A stretch of DNA of 64,000 bases from Emiliania huxleyi CCMP1516 (Eukaryota > Haptophyta > Isochrysidales > Noelaerhabdaceae), in NCBI RefSeq assembly GCF_000372725.1, contig NW_005201213.1:74316-138315 (forward strand). The letters are read 5' to 3'. The translations under genes and the position numbers were made by a program. The notes below the pieces were generated by a model. It had not been told where the DNA came from. It saw nothing but the letters and a program-made list of their open reading frames with translations, and did not search any database. Shown here in pieces: positions 51,706 to 62,100 of the stretch (position 1 is the stretch's first letter; each line of letters starts with the position of its first letter).

Positions 51706-52470
51706 ATGATGGCGCTCGTCGCCGCTGCAGCCGGCCTGGCCGGTCCGATGGTATCGCTGCCGCGACCCATGCCGGCCGCGGCGCGGCCTGCTGTCGCGCG
51801 CATCTCGATGCAGCTCGAGCCATCGGAGGAGGTGTCGGCGGCCTTCCGCTCGCTCGGGATCGGAGAGGACGAGTCGTATGATGGCATCATGGCTGCGTAC
51901 GAGACGCTGAAAGCGAAGAACGCGGGCAACACGAAGGCGGTCATCAAGCTCGAGGTTGCGAAGGACCGTGTGATGGACCACCGGCTGCGGCAGCGCATGA
52001 GCGGCTCGCTGAAGCCGGACCGCAAGTTTGGCGAGGACCTCAGGCCGAAGGATGCGAAGAAGCCGCTCATCACGCTGCCGCCGTTTCTGGAGGAGATTGC
52101 GGAGCTGCCGAAGCGGACGTACCTCGTGACCAACATCGCCGTCTTCGGCATCTTTGGCCTCCTGCCCGTCTTTGAGGCGTCGTTTGTCTCGAGCTCGATC
52201 GGGCTAAACTTTGGCATCGCAATGTTCCGGCTGTACAACCGGGGCGCGCCCGACACGGGCAACGACGAGGACATGGCGATGCGGCCAGTCAACAAGCGCG
52301 CCTCGTTCCTCACCTTCGGCATCTGCGGCCTCGCGACGGCGCTCGGCGGCCTGCTCGGACAGCTCCTCAAGCCCCTCCTCTTCTTCCTCTCAGAGTCGGC
52401 GGCCATCTCTCTCGGCGCCTCCGCGGCACTCTGCTTTGCCTGCTCCTTCTTCAAAGTGCAAGGGGAGTAG
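51706..52470 (+). CDS. CPP1: CPP1-like plastid J-like chaperone (DUF3353 family)
   Basis: CPP1-type proteins stabilise protochlorophyllide oxidoreductase in plastid membranes. From ATG 51706 there are about 35 Ala/Pro/Ser-rich targeting residues (MMALVAAAAGLAGPMVSLP), then a J-like helical domain without HPD (AFRSLGIGEDESYDGIMAAY, VIKLEVAKDRVMDHRLRQRM), a linker ending FLEEIAELPKRTYLV, and three to four membrane helices (IAVFGIFGLLPVFEASF, SIGLNFGIAMFRLY, FLTFGICGLATALGGLLGQL, SESAAISLGASAALCFACS). Single exon. The frame is open to 51601 but the leader is consistent only from 51706. Nuclear gene for a plastid protein, supporting a photosynthetic host. Confidence 0.75.
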   Translation: MMALVAAAAGLAGPMVSLPRPMPAAARPAVARISMQLEPSEEVSAAFRSLGIGEDESYDGIMAAYETLKAKNAGNTKAVIKLEVAKDRVMDHRLRQRMSGSLKPDRKFGEDLRPKDAKKPLITLPPFLEEIAELPKRTYLVTNIAVFGIFGLLPVFEASFVSSSIGLNFGIAMFRLYNRGAPDTGNDEDMAMRPVNKRASFLTFGICGLATALGGLLGQLLKPLLFFLSESAAISLGASAALCFACSFFKVQGE

Positions 52471-52805
52471 CGCCGTCGCTCTCTTTCCCGACACGCGGCC
52501 ACTTCACACGCGCTGCACGTACGAGCGCTCCATGCCCCCGTGCACCCCGCGGTCTCCGATACACGTCTCTCCGCGGCGCAGAGCCCGCCCTGCGGGACGC
52601 GCGTAACAGGAACACGCCGGACGCGCTCTGTGTCGAGGTGTAGAGGCTAACGCGCACGAGTTTTTTCAAGACACTGAGAAGACGGGCGGGCGCGCGCGCG
52701 CCGCGCGCGCCGGGCCGGGCCGGCGGGCGGGGGCCCCGGCGCAGTCCGGGGGGAGTTAAATAAATAAAAAAAACGGACACCTCTACCAGGAGGGGTAAAA
52801 ACTTC
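52471..52805. other. Intergenic between convergent genes; truncated TTTA-tailed fragment
   Basis: At 52756-52800 the sequence TAAATAAATAAAAAAAACGG followed by ACACCTCTACC matches the 3' end of the 23262 retroposon (minus sense), 5'-truncated. A GC-only stretch (GCGCGCGCGCGCC) is at about 52692-52712. Confidence 0.6.
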
Positions 52806-53687
52806 TCACAGCTCCTCCTTGCCACCACCCGCCTCTGGCGCCCCTTCCGGCTCCCCGTCCCTCACATGCCACCACGGCCACTCGCCAATCCGTGTCCCTC
52901 CGCTGCCGCCGCCGCCAGGGTGCCAGGTCTCAAAAAAGTTGCACGCGATGGGGAGGCCGAGCCGGTGGCGCGAGGCGAAGTCACGCGCCCGGTAGCGCTT
53001 CCGCGCGTCCGCCGGCGCGCCGTGACTAGCGCCGCTGCTGGCGCCGGCGGCCAGCCGACTGTCCTCTGCGTGGAGCGAGAGGCGGCCGTGCGGCTGCTCC
53101 CACAGGGCAAAGGTGACGCGGTGCTCAGCGAGGCAGAGGCGGTCGGCGGCGGGGCAGGGCTGCGGGCGGGCGCCCTCGTACCGCACGAGCGTCTTTCCCC
53201 GCGCGGTCTCGTTGGCCGGGATGTCGTAGACGAGCCAGAGGAGGCGCTCCGCCTCGGAGGGGGCGTCGCGGAAGGGGACGTCCTGCGCGCCGGGGGGAGA
53301 GGGAGGCTGGAGCGCGGGCGGGCGAGGGAGGGGCGGGCGGGCGGGCTGCACCGGGTCCACCGCGATGAGCGTGTGCAGCGTCCCCGGTCGACTGTGGCTC
53401 CCGAGAGCAAACCGGACGGTGGGGGCGCGCTCGACCAGGGCGGGCGCGATAGGCTTGCCGAAGCGAACCTCGCGCGCCGCCGGGCCCGCGCCGTACGTGA
53501 GGCCGAGCTCCGTCATAGGCACAAACGGACCGACCACATCCGGCACGACCTCTGCGTATTGCAGGTGGCTGTACGGGTAGCTGTGGTCTCGCGGGTCGTG
53601 CTCGGGGTAGGCGCAGCACGCCTCGTCGAAGTCGGCACTCCCGGCCGCAAGCCCACATAGGAGGGAGAGGCGCCGTCGAGGTGGCAT
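52806..53687 (-). CDS. Phosphatidylethanolamine-binding (PEBP) family protein
   Basis: PEBP/RKIP/FT-like ligand-binding fold. From ATG at 53687 (MPPRRRLSLLCGLAAGSADF, a possible signal peptide), family phrases: LTYGAGPAAREVRFGKPIAP, PTVRFALG, LHTLIAVDPVQPARP (DPD-x-PxR-like), LLWLVYDIPANE, LVRYEGARPQP, HRVTFALWEQP, and the C-terminal FASRHRLGLPIACNFFETWH. About 293 residues, longer than the usual about 190 because of Pro-rich and Ser/Ala-rich inserts. The frame is open to 53876 but overlaps the divergent neighbour. Ligand and target unknown; the GxHR-type anion pocket (EHRVTF) looks partly kept. Confidence 0.85.
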   Translation of the reverse strand: MPPRRRLSLLCGLAAGSADFDEACCAYPEHDPRDHSYPYSHLQYAEVVPDVVGPFVPMTELGLTYGAGPAAREVRFGKPIAPALVERAPTVRFALGSHSRPGTLHTLIAVDPVQPARPPLPRPPALQPPSPPGAQDVPFRDAPSEAERLLWLVYDIPANETARGKTLVRYEGARPQPCPAADRLCLAEHRVTFALWEQPHGRLSLHAEDSRLAAGASSGASHGAPADARKRYRARDFASRHRLGLPIACNFFETWHPGGGGSGGTRIGEWPWWHVRDGEPEGAPEAGGGKEEL

Positions 53688-53856
53688 GCTCACCGTCAGG
53701 AAGAAGAAATCGCGGAGGCCACTGAGAAAATACCCGCGAAGGCGCTGTAAACAGAAAGAAAGAAAGAAAACAGGCGCCCAGAACACTGCGAACAAGCGTG
53801 TCGGGAGCGGCTTGATTGATTGACCGCAGTCTACAGCGCCTTCAGCTGCCGCCGCC
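53688..53856. promoter_or_regulatory. Putative bidirectional promoter
   Basis: Only 169 bp separate the start codons of the divergent PEBP and NTF2-like genes. It contains an A-rich GAAAGAAAGAAAGAAA run. No TATA box is evident. Confidence 0.4.
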
Positions 53857-54421
53857 ATGGGAGGGATATTGCCCAAGCCGACCGCGCTCGAGACCGCGAC
53901 GAAGGTTTACACCCTCTTCGGCGAGGGCAAGATCCCCGAGATCGGCGAGCTGTACGCGGAGGGCGGCACGGTGACGTGGATGGGCGACAAGGGCAAGGAG
54001 GAGCACGACGATGGCTTCGGCGGCTTCGCGGCGGGCGTGCTCTCGCGCATCCCAGTCGAATGGCAGGGCTTCGCCCTCGACTGGGACAAGCGCGAGGTGC
54101 GCTCTAAAACAATCGCGATCGCGCGCAATGCTGCGCGCGGGCCGCCTGAGCCCATGAGACTGCGCCACTGCGCCGCCCAACGCCGGCTCGTTGGAAAATT
54201 CTCTCATGCGCCGCTCGCCTTCGCCGCAGGTCCTGATCGACGCGGGCCCGAAGTGTCTCATCAAGCTACCGGCGAAGACGTCGAACGGGCTGGACACGTA
54301 CTTCGTCCACTACTACGAGGTGAACGACGCCGGCAAGATCCTGAAGTTCATGGCGCTCGACGACGGCGCCGGCCTCGCCAAGTACCGCGTGGGCACGACG
54401 GCGGCGGAGCCCGAGAATTAA
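53857..54421 (+). CDS. NTF2-like / SnoaL-like small protein
   Basis: Exons 53857-54096 and 54230-54421 (GT-AG intron) give about 143 residues: a helical start (TALETATKVYTLFGEGKIPE), GGTVTWMGDKG, GFALDWDKRE/VLIDAGPKCLI, then the strand pair DTYFVHYYEVNDAGKILKFM ending in Asp (ALDD). Helices followed by a curved sheet with dGKI near the end is the SnoaL/NTF2-like plan used for small-molecule binding or catalysis. No signal peptide. Substrate unknown. Confidence 0.65.
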
Positions 54422-54612
54422 GGGCAAAGGAAGGGGCATCAAAACCTGCCCGGTTCCTCCTCCTCTGTGGAGCAATCCTCTCTCATCTCTACCTCCTCCC
54501 TGAGAGATTCTTATGTTGTTGGCCAGTTGTTGCATGTTGGCAAAGCAAGACAATCGATGAGAGTCGTGATTTCTTGTTCGAGCTTTTCAAATAAGAGCTC
54601 ACACAAAATCAC

Positions 54613-54649
54613 AAAACACAAATCAATTGCTAAACATCTCTCTCTCTCT
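54613..54649 (+). mobile_element. CAAACA...CTCTCT element, miniature copy 4 (about 37 bp)
   Basis: AAAACACAAATCAATTGCTA then AACATCTCTCTCTCTCT, flanked by the 9-bp duplication CAAAATCAC (54604-54612, 54650-54658). If one base of the duplication is assigned to the element it starts CAAAACA like the others. It has only the terminal motifs and no interior. Confidence 0.75.
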
Positions 54650-54766
54650 CAAAATCACTGCTCAGAGCGACAGAGAGGGTGGAAAGCGAACGTGTAGAGT
54701 GAATCTCAGAGACAGAGTGTAAGTGTTCAGTTGTCCCTCCGCAAACCACACCTGCTGTGAGTGAGT

Positions 54767-54798
54767 CCTTTTTTTTAGCAATACCAATTTTTGTTTTG
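54767..54798 (-). mobile_element. CAAACA...element, miniature copy 5 (about 32 bp)
   Basis: In sense (minus) CAAAACAAAAATTGGTATTG then CTAAAAAAAAGG, flanked by GTGAGTGAGT (54757-54766 and 54799-54808, plus strand). The 5' terminal motif abuts the 3' GGTATTGCTAAAA end directly. The duplication lies in a GTGA tandem repeat, so its exact length is uncertain. Confidence 0.65.
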
Positions 54799-56113
54799 GT
54801 GAGTGAGTGAGTATTCTTGACACGAAACCACGACGACACACACACGCCTGCTCTTCACATAAAAGCACAAGATCAAGAAACCGGCCGGGCCCGAAAATCG
54901 CACGAACGACAGCACAGTGACACTCTTCACAGCCTTGTGTTGTGTTGTGTTTGCCTTGTTATGAGAAGAAAATACGTCCTATGGCGCTATGCGCTGGTCT
55001 GTGAGAGGTTGAGGTGCGAGCCCTGGAGGCCCTTCACAGCACTCGCACAGCACAAGCTTTGTTTGCCTGCGCTGGCGGGTGGTGGCTTCAGCATGTGCAG
55101 CTGTTCTCTTTCCCGACTTGACCTGCATATACTTTTCCGGCAAACAAAAAGGAAAACAGAGGGTCCCCAGCACTTTGCGTTTCCGGAAATTTCCAGGGAA
55201 AACAGAGGGTGTTTCTTTGGTGCTCCATTCTGGAAACTCTCGAGTTTCCCTGAGTCTGAGAGCTGGTCTGGGGCAAAATCTGAGGCAAAATTGAGGAAAT
55301 CGGCACGATACCCAGGCGGTCGCAGGGTATTTTCCAGGTATACCCGGGGGTTTCCAGGTATACCCGCAAAATACCCGGTATTTTGCCGATTTGGCTGATT
55401 TTGAGCCCAAACCAGCCTCAGACTCGGCTCAGAGCCCGGAAAATTTGATGGTTTCCCCGGGGAAATAGAGAGGAAAAGAGAGGGTGCTGTAGAGAAAAAA
55501 GGAAAGGAAAAGAGACGGGGTGCGAGAGGAAAAGTATATTCAGCCTAATTCCCGACGGACCCTGTGAAAAAGTGAGGCGTGGTCCTCGCCTGATTGGAAA
55601 AGGCAAAGAAAAGAAAAGAAAAAACAAACGCATACGCATCACGATTCCTGATCTCGCGTCTTAACAAGCAGGCATCAACAAGCAGGCGCGCAAGATGCGT
55701 ACCATCTGGGTCCCCTTAGAGGGTGGATGGTGCGCAAACGCATTTTTCTTTTTTGTCGTGCGCAGCATCTTGAAAATTATTTTTTCCGTCAACGACGGCT
55801 TCTGGGAGGACGAATTAGAAGCCGTCGTCCGCGCTTTGCCTGTTGAGTGAATCGTGCGGCCCGTGAAATTCTTTTGTGGTCTGTGGATTCCTATCAGCTA
55901 TCTCATGAAGAGAAGAGTTTGGTTTTTTGACTTTCTTCTTTTTCGACAGCACAGTGAGGTGTTCCTATCTCGACGGACCCTGTTCTAGCAAGACGGAACT
56001 GCCTTAGAAAAGAAAACGCGGCAGTGCGATTCCCTATCTCGCTGTGTCCGCGCTTCTCACTTGGTCCAAGCACGCCGAGCCTAGGCCGCCCTTGCCGCCC
56101 CTCGACAGACTCG

Positions 56114-59100
56114 ATGCCGCCGCCTCCATCGGCCGTGCCCAGCAGCTCGCACCGCCGTGGCACTGTGCACGAGTCCGACCCGGACGTTGCCGGCGACGAC
56201 GCCACCGCGGCCAAGGAGCCAGAAAGCTTCGTGTCGCTCTTCGAAGCCAACGTCGAGAAGCTTGGAGGGCAGAGGCTCTATACGTGGCACTCCTCGGCAG
56301 AGTGCACCGGCGATATCGTTTGGAGCTACACCGAGCTGGCGCAGCGAGGACGCGCCGTCTGCTGTGCGCTGCGGCGGCGGTGGGAGGTCGGCGACGGCGC
56401 CCGGGTCATGCTCATCTATCCGCCAGGCCTCGACTTCCTCGTCGCATTCTTCGGCTGCCAATACGCCGCCGTGATCGCCGTGCCCTACTACCCGCCCATC
56501 ATCCCGGCGAGCCCGATGCCATCCGCTGGCGCCAAGAAGATGCTCGCCGACGGCTTGGCCAAGGTGGTTCGCATCTACAGCAGCTGCCACCCGGAGCTGC
56601 TGCTCTCCACGACAATGTGCGCCCTCGCCCGGCTGCCGCCGCGGCAGCTGCCGGCCGCGGGCAGCTCGGGGCTGGCCGGACCCACCCGTGGCAGCCCACG
56701 CCCCACCCCTCCCTCGGTCCCGGCCCGCAAGAGAGTGGCGAGCGCCCGAAGCAGCAGCGTGGTTCAGCACACGCGCCGGCCGCGAGCGCTACCTGTGCCG
56801 CCGCGCAGGTACCTGCGGCTCAAGTGGCTCTCGAGCAAGCTCCTCGGCGGCGACTGCTCCTGGCCCTCCTCCTGGAACTGGCGCGCCGCCAGGGAGGGAG
56901 GGGAGGCCAAGCCACGCCAACCGAGACGCCAAAGACTAGCCGCCCGAACACTCGCCGCCCGAACACTCGCCGCCCGAACACTCGCCGCCCGAACACTCGC
57001 CGCCCGAACACTCGCCGCCCGAACACTCGCCGCCCGAACATTCGCCGCCCGACCTCAGGCGCTCCACCGACGACCTCTCGACCCGCCTCCCGCCAAAGGA
57101 GGCGCGTCCCTCCCTCGCTTGCCGCTCCACACGAGCCCGCCGCCACTCCGCCTCGGGGGGGGCCTTCACGACGGCGCCGCAAAAAAGAATTCGGTGCGGA
57201 CGCCGCTCCTCGTTGCGCAGGCGGCATGGCTGGAGGGCTGGCTGCGGCAGCGGCGCGAGCCGGTGGCGGCGGCACACCACGGCCCGGGGGGTCGTGAGGC
57301 TCGGCACTGAGCAAGAGGGGTCGTCGTAGGCGTCGCCCGACGAGATCGCTTTTCTCCAATTCACGTCCGGGTCGACGGGCCACCCGAAGGGTTGGAGAGC
57401 GGTCTGCCGCCGACGGGGCAGGCGTGAGTTGCTCGACCGCCGGCGGTGACTCGTGGCTATAGGCGTGATGATCTCGACCAACAACCTCGTCAACAATATC
57501 CTCGCCATGCGGCAGGTGCCGCCACAGCCCCGAACCACAGCCCCGCCGTCCCATCACGACCGCAGACACGTTGGCCGCTCCGCCGACGCGGTGGCGAGGG
57601 TGGCGGCGGCGAGGGTGGCGGCGGGGAGGGTGGCACCGAGGGTGGAGGCGGTGAGGGCGGCGGCGGCGAGGGCGGCGGCGGCGAGTGTGGGGGTGGCGAG
57701 GGTGGGGGCGGCGTTGGCGGTGCCGGTTCCCCTGCCGCCGCTCCTCGGCCCACCCTGCAACGCTCCCCCCTCCGGCAGACGACGCGCCGCATCCACCCGG
57801 TCGAGTCCATCTGCATGGTGTCGTGGCTGCCGCAGTACCACGACATGGGCATCATCGGCGCAACACACATCGCGTGGCGAGACCGCTGCGGCAGGGTTGG
57901 CCTCGTCCGGAGCCTCTGAGGTTCCGCGGTAGGCGGCTGCCTCTTTGCGCCAATCATCGGCTTCAGCGCCGACCTCATGTCGCCCGCCACGTTCCTGCAG
58001 CACCCGGTCGCGTGGCTGCGCGCAATCTCAAAGCTACACAAGACGCACCAGGTCTCCTCCGCCGCCGCGTCCCACCGTTCCCGCCCGCCCCCGACGCGAT
58101 TCCCCCGCCCGCCCAGGTCTTCACCGCGTCGCCAAACTTCGGGTATATCCTGTGCCTCCGCCGCATCAAAGAGGAGAAGCTGCAGGGCCTCCGCCTCAAC
58201 CACTGGAAGTGCGCCCTAAACGGTCTTCGCCGCGTCAGCGACAGGAGGGCCGACGTCAGGCTGCTTAGAGGTGCGCGAGTTGTGGGAATTTAGGCGCAGA
58301 GCCGATCCGCGCCGAGACATTGCGCGAGTTTGGCGCGCGCTACGGCGCTTACGGCTTCGAGCCGACGGCGTGGGGCTGCTCGTACGGGCTGGCCGAGAAT
58401 TGCGTGTACGTCGCCGGCACGATGGAGCGGCCCGCCACGCTGCAGGTGCGGCGCGGGCTGTGGGCCGGAGACGTTGCGTGGCCTGCGGAGGAGGGCGACG
58501 GCGCGCTCTTCGAGTGCCCCGGCTGCTTCTTTCAGCCGGAGTGGCGGACGCACCAGTCGGTCCGGATCGTGCACCCGGACTCGCTGGAGGAGATGGCCGA
58601 CGGGACCGTCGGAGAGATTTGGGTCGGCGGCCAATCGGTCGCGCGCGGCTACTGGGATTTGCCCGAGGTGTCGCGCCATACTTTTGGGGCGCAGCTGGCC
58701 GAGGCGGACGGCCCGGTGCACATGCGGTCCGGCGAGCTCCGAGCGCCCTCCCGCGGGGACGTTTGGGACGACACGGCCCTCAGGCCGGCGTATTCTCACC
58801 GCAGGCGACCTTGGCTTCGTGTGGGAGAGCCGGTTGTACGTCGTCGGCGAGAAGAAGAGAGCTGAGGCGGGCCGGGCCCCATTCGGGCCCCAAATCCGAG
58901 ACGCCGAAGTGACTCGCTGTAGGTCGCATCAAGGACGTGCTCACCATGCGGGGCCGGACACTTCACGCGCACGACATCGAGGGGCATGCCGAGCGCGGCT
59001 CGGGCGCTCTTCGACCGGGCTGTTGCGCCGCGTTCTCGATCCAGCCTCCGGAAGAGGAAGGAGAGGTGCTGGTGTTGATGGCCGAGCTGCGGCCAGAGCA

Positions 59101-62100
59101 GGCCAACAACAGCGAGGCGGAGCTGCTGGCGGTGGTCCGTGACGTGGTCAAGGCGGTCAAGGACGGAGAGGGCATCAAGCCGCACGCACTCGTTCTCCTC
59201 AAGGTGCCCACCCCACCCCAACTACCATCCACCCCCACCTCACACGTCGCTGACGGCTTCCTCTCCCCACCTGGCTGGAAGGCCCGCGCCATCCTCAAGA
59301 CCACATCCGGCAAGCTCCGCCGGCGCGAGCTGCGAGAGGCCTACCTGCAGATGGCCCAGGTCCGCGCTACGGGCGCCGAGCCGACGCGGCAGCGGTTGCT
59401 CATCCCGATGCAAGCGGTGAGTGTACCCCGCACGGCTCACGTCACCCTCGTGTTTGACCGTGTTGACCGGCGCTTCCCTCTCGGCACTCCTCGGCAGATT
59501 CATAGACCCCCCCCCTCCCCCCCCCCCCTCTGCCCCCCCTGCCCCCCAGGTCGTCCTTCACTGGGACGTTTCCCTCGCCGGGCTCGAGGAGCCGCAGGAG
59601 CAAACCCGCGATGGGGAGTCGACGCCGCCGCAGGGCCACAACAGCTCGCGCTCGCCTTCGAACAGCAAAGAGGGGTGGTGGGTGCATCGGCGCGACGCCC
59701 TCGAGCGGAGCCCGCCACGGTTCGAAGAGGCACCGTCGCCCCAAGGAACGGCCGGCGCACCCGTGGTGACTGAGAAGCCGATCTTGCCAGCGTCGCCAGA
59801 GACGCGGGCGGAGGCTGTGCTTCCGCCGCCGCCTCCGCCGGGGGGGCAGTCCCTGTACGCCAACCCCATCAGCTTGGAAGACCTGTACGCGCTCGCTGTC
59901 GAATGCCTCGGCTCGGACCTCTCGCCGGATGCACCGCTGATGGACGCCGGCTTCGACTCTGCAAACGCGCTCGAGCTCCAGGGCGAGCTCACCGAGCGCC
60001 TCGGCGTCTCGGACCTGCCGGAGACGCTCATGTTCGACTACCCCACCCTGCGCCAGATGGCGGCGCATTTCAACTCGTACACCACGACGGCGCTGCCGGC
60101 GGAGGAGGCGTGGAACCAGGACACGCGAGGCCTCGCCGATGCGCCCGTGGCAACCGTCGGCGCGATGCGCGGCGCGCTTGCCGGCGGTGTCTCCACGATG
60201 GCGGCGCTGGAGTCCATGGTCGGAACCGCCGCCGACAGGATCACGGAGGTGCCGCTGGCCCGCTGGGACCTCGGCAAGCAGCACGCAGCCAGCGACCTGA
60301 TCGGCTTGCGCGCCCGGCACGGCGGGTTCGTGGACAACGCGGAGCTCTTTGACAACGCCTTCTTCAGCATTTCGCCGGCCGAGGCCAGAGACATGGATCC
60401 CCAGCAGCGGCTGCTCCTCGAGCAGGGGTACGCGGCGCTGCACGGCGCCGGCTCGGTTCGCGATTCTCTGGTGGGTCGCGTGGCGGGTGTCTATTTGGGC
60501 ATCGCCGGGAGCGACTTTCAGCACATGGTGACGCGCACACCTGTGCACCTACGCGGTGTGTACACTGCGACGGGCAGCAGCCACTCGGTCGCCGCAGGCC
60601 GCATCTCGTTTGTGCTCGGGATGCAGGGCCCGTGCGTGTCGTACGACACCGCGTGCTCGGCGGCGCTAGCGGCGAGCCACGGGGCGCTGCGCGCGCTTCA
60701 GCACAAGGAGTGCACTGAAGGGCTTGTCGTGGGCGTGAGCCTCATGCTCCTTCCAGATTGCCACCTGACTTTCGCCATGGCCGGCATGCTCTCCGCCGGC
60801 GGCCACTGCCACACCTTCGACTCGCGCGCGGACGGGTACGCGCGTGGCGAGGCGTGCTGCGCAGTCGCGCTTCAGATGAGGGACGCCGACAGCTCAGCGG
60901 CCCTTCGTTTCCTCGGCAGCTGCGTGCGGCAGGACGGCAAGAGCGCGAGCCTGACGGCGCCCAACGGCCAGGCGCAGCAGGCCCTTCTAAAGGCCGCGCT
61001 CGCCGACGCATCCGTGCACACCGAGCAAGTAGCTTGCGTGGAGGCTCACGGCACGGGCACGGCATTGGGCGACCCGATCGAGACGCGGTCATTGGCGCAC
61101 ATAATCTCAAAACGCATGGCTGATGAGGCGCTCGCGTTGGGCAGCGTCAAGGCGAACGCCGGGCACACCGAGCCAGCTGCGGGCATCACGGGTCTGCTGC
61201 GGCTTGCCCTGAGCTTGCAGGACGGCCTTGGTGCCCCGAATGGCCAGCTGCGCGCGATCAATCCGCACGTTGGCAATTCGCTAAAGGGAATCGCTTGCGC
61301 GCTTCCGACCCAGCTGTCGGCCGCGCCAATATGTGCGGCCCAGACGGGAAGCGATTGCGCCGGCGGCGTGAGCTCGTTTGGGTACAGCGGCACGATCGTG
61401 CACGCGCTGCTCCAGGACGACGGCGTGGCGCGTGGCGCGGGCAGGCCGGCGGCGGCTTCGTCGCCGCATTACGTGCGCCGGTCTTTCGCGTGGTCGGAGC
61501 AGGCGCATCCGCTAGCGCAGGGGGTGGACGCGGCGGCGCCGAGCGGGCTCGTTCGCTACGCATCACCGGCAGCCGGCGCACTGCGTAGCTTGTCGGCGGA
61601 CCACATCGTCCAGGGCCGCGTCGTCTTCCCTGGCGCCGGCTACCTCGAGATGGCGCGCGCGGCGAGCGACGCTGCGACCGACGCGGCGACCGACGCGGCG
61701 AGCAGCTTGCTCCGGCGCGTCTTCTTCCTGCAGCCCCTCTTGCTCGACGGCGACGTGGCACAGTTGCGCGTGGTGTGCGAGCTCAACGCGGCGGAGGAGC
61801 GCTTCGAGGTGCGAAGCGAGCTCACCGAGGAAGGGGCAAGCACCGCCCATTGCGGCGGCTCGACGGGTGCGGCGCCGCCGGACGACGAGCGGCGGCGCCC
61901 ACAGCCGGCTGCGGTGCGCGGGAGCTGCGGGGCGGCGGTGAGCGCCGCGGACCTGTACTCCGCGTTCCGGGGGATGGGCCTCGAGTACGGCCCTGCGTAC
62001 CGCACGCTCGCGGGCATGTGGGCGTCGCCAGCTTCGGGTGCTGCGGTGGGGCAGCTGCGGCGGCGCAGGCGGCTGCAGGGCACCTCCGTGCACCCAGCCG

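Larger units (their letters stand above)
54422..56113. other. AT-richer intergenic region, no gene
   Basis: Clearly lower GC than the rest of the window. It holds two miniature elements (listed separately), a block with repeated TTTCCAGG/TACCCG phrases at about 55180-55385, and an A/G-rich block at 55440-55640. No conserved protein in any frame. Confidence 0.5.
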
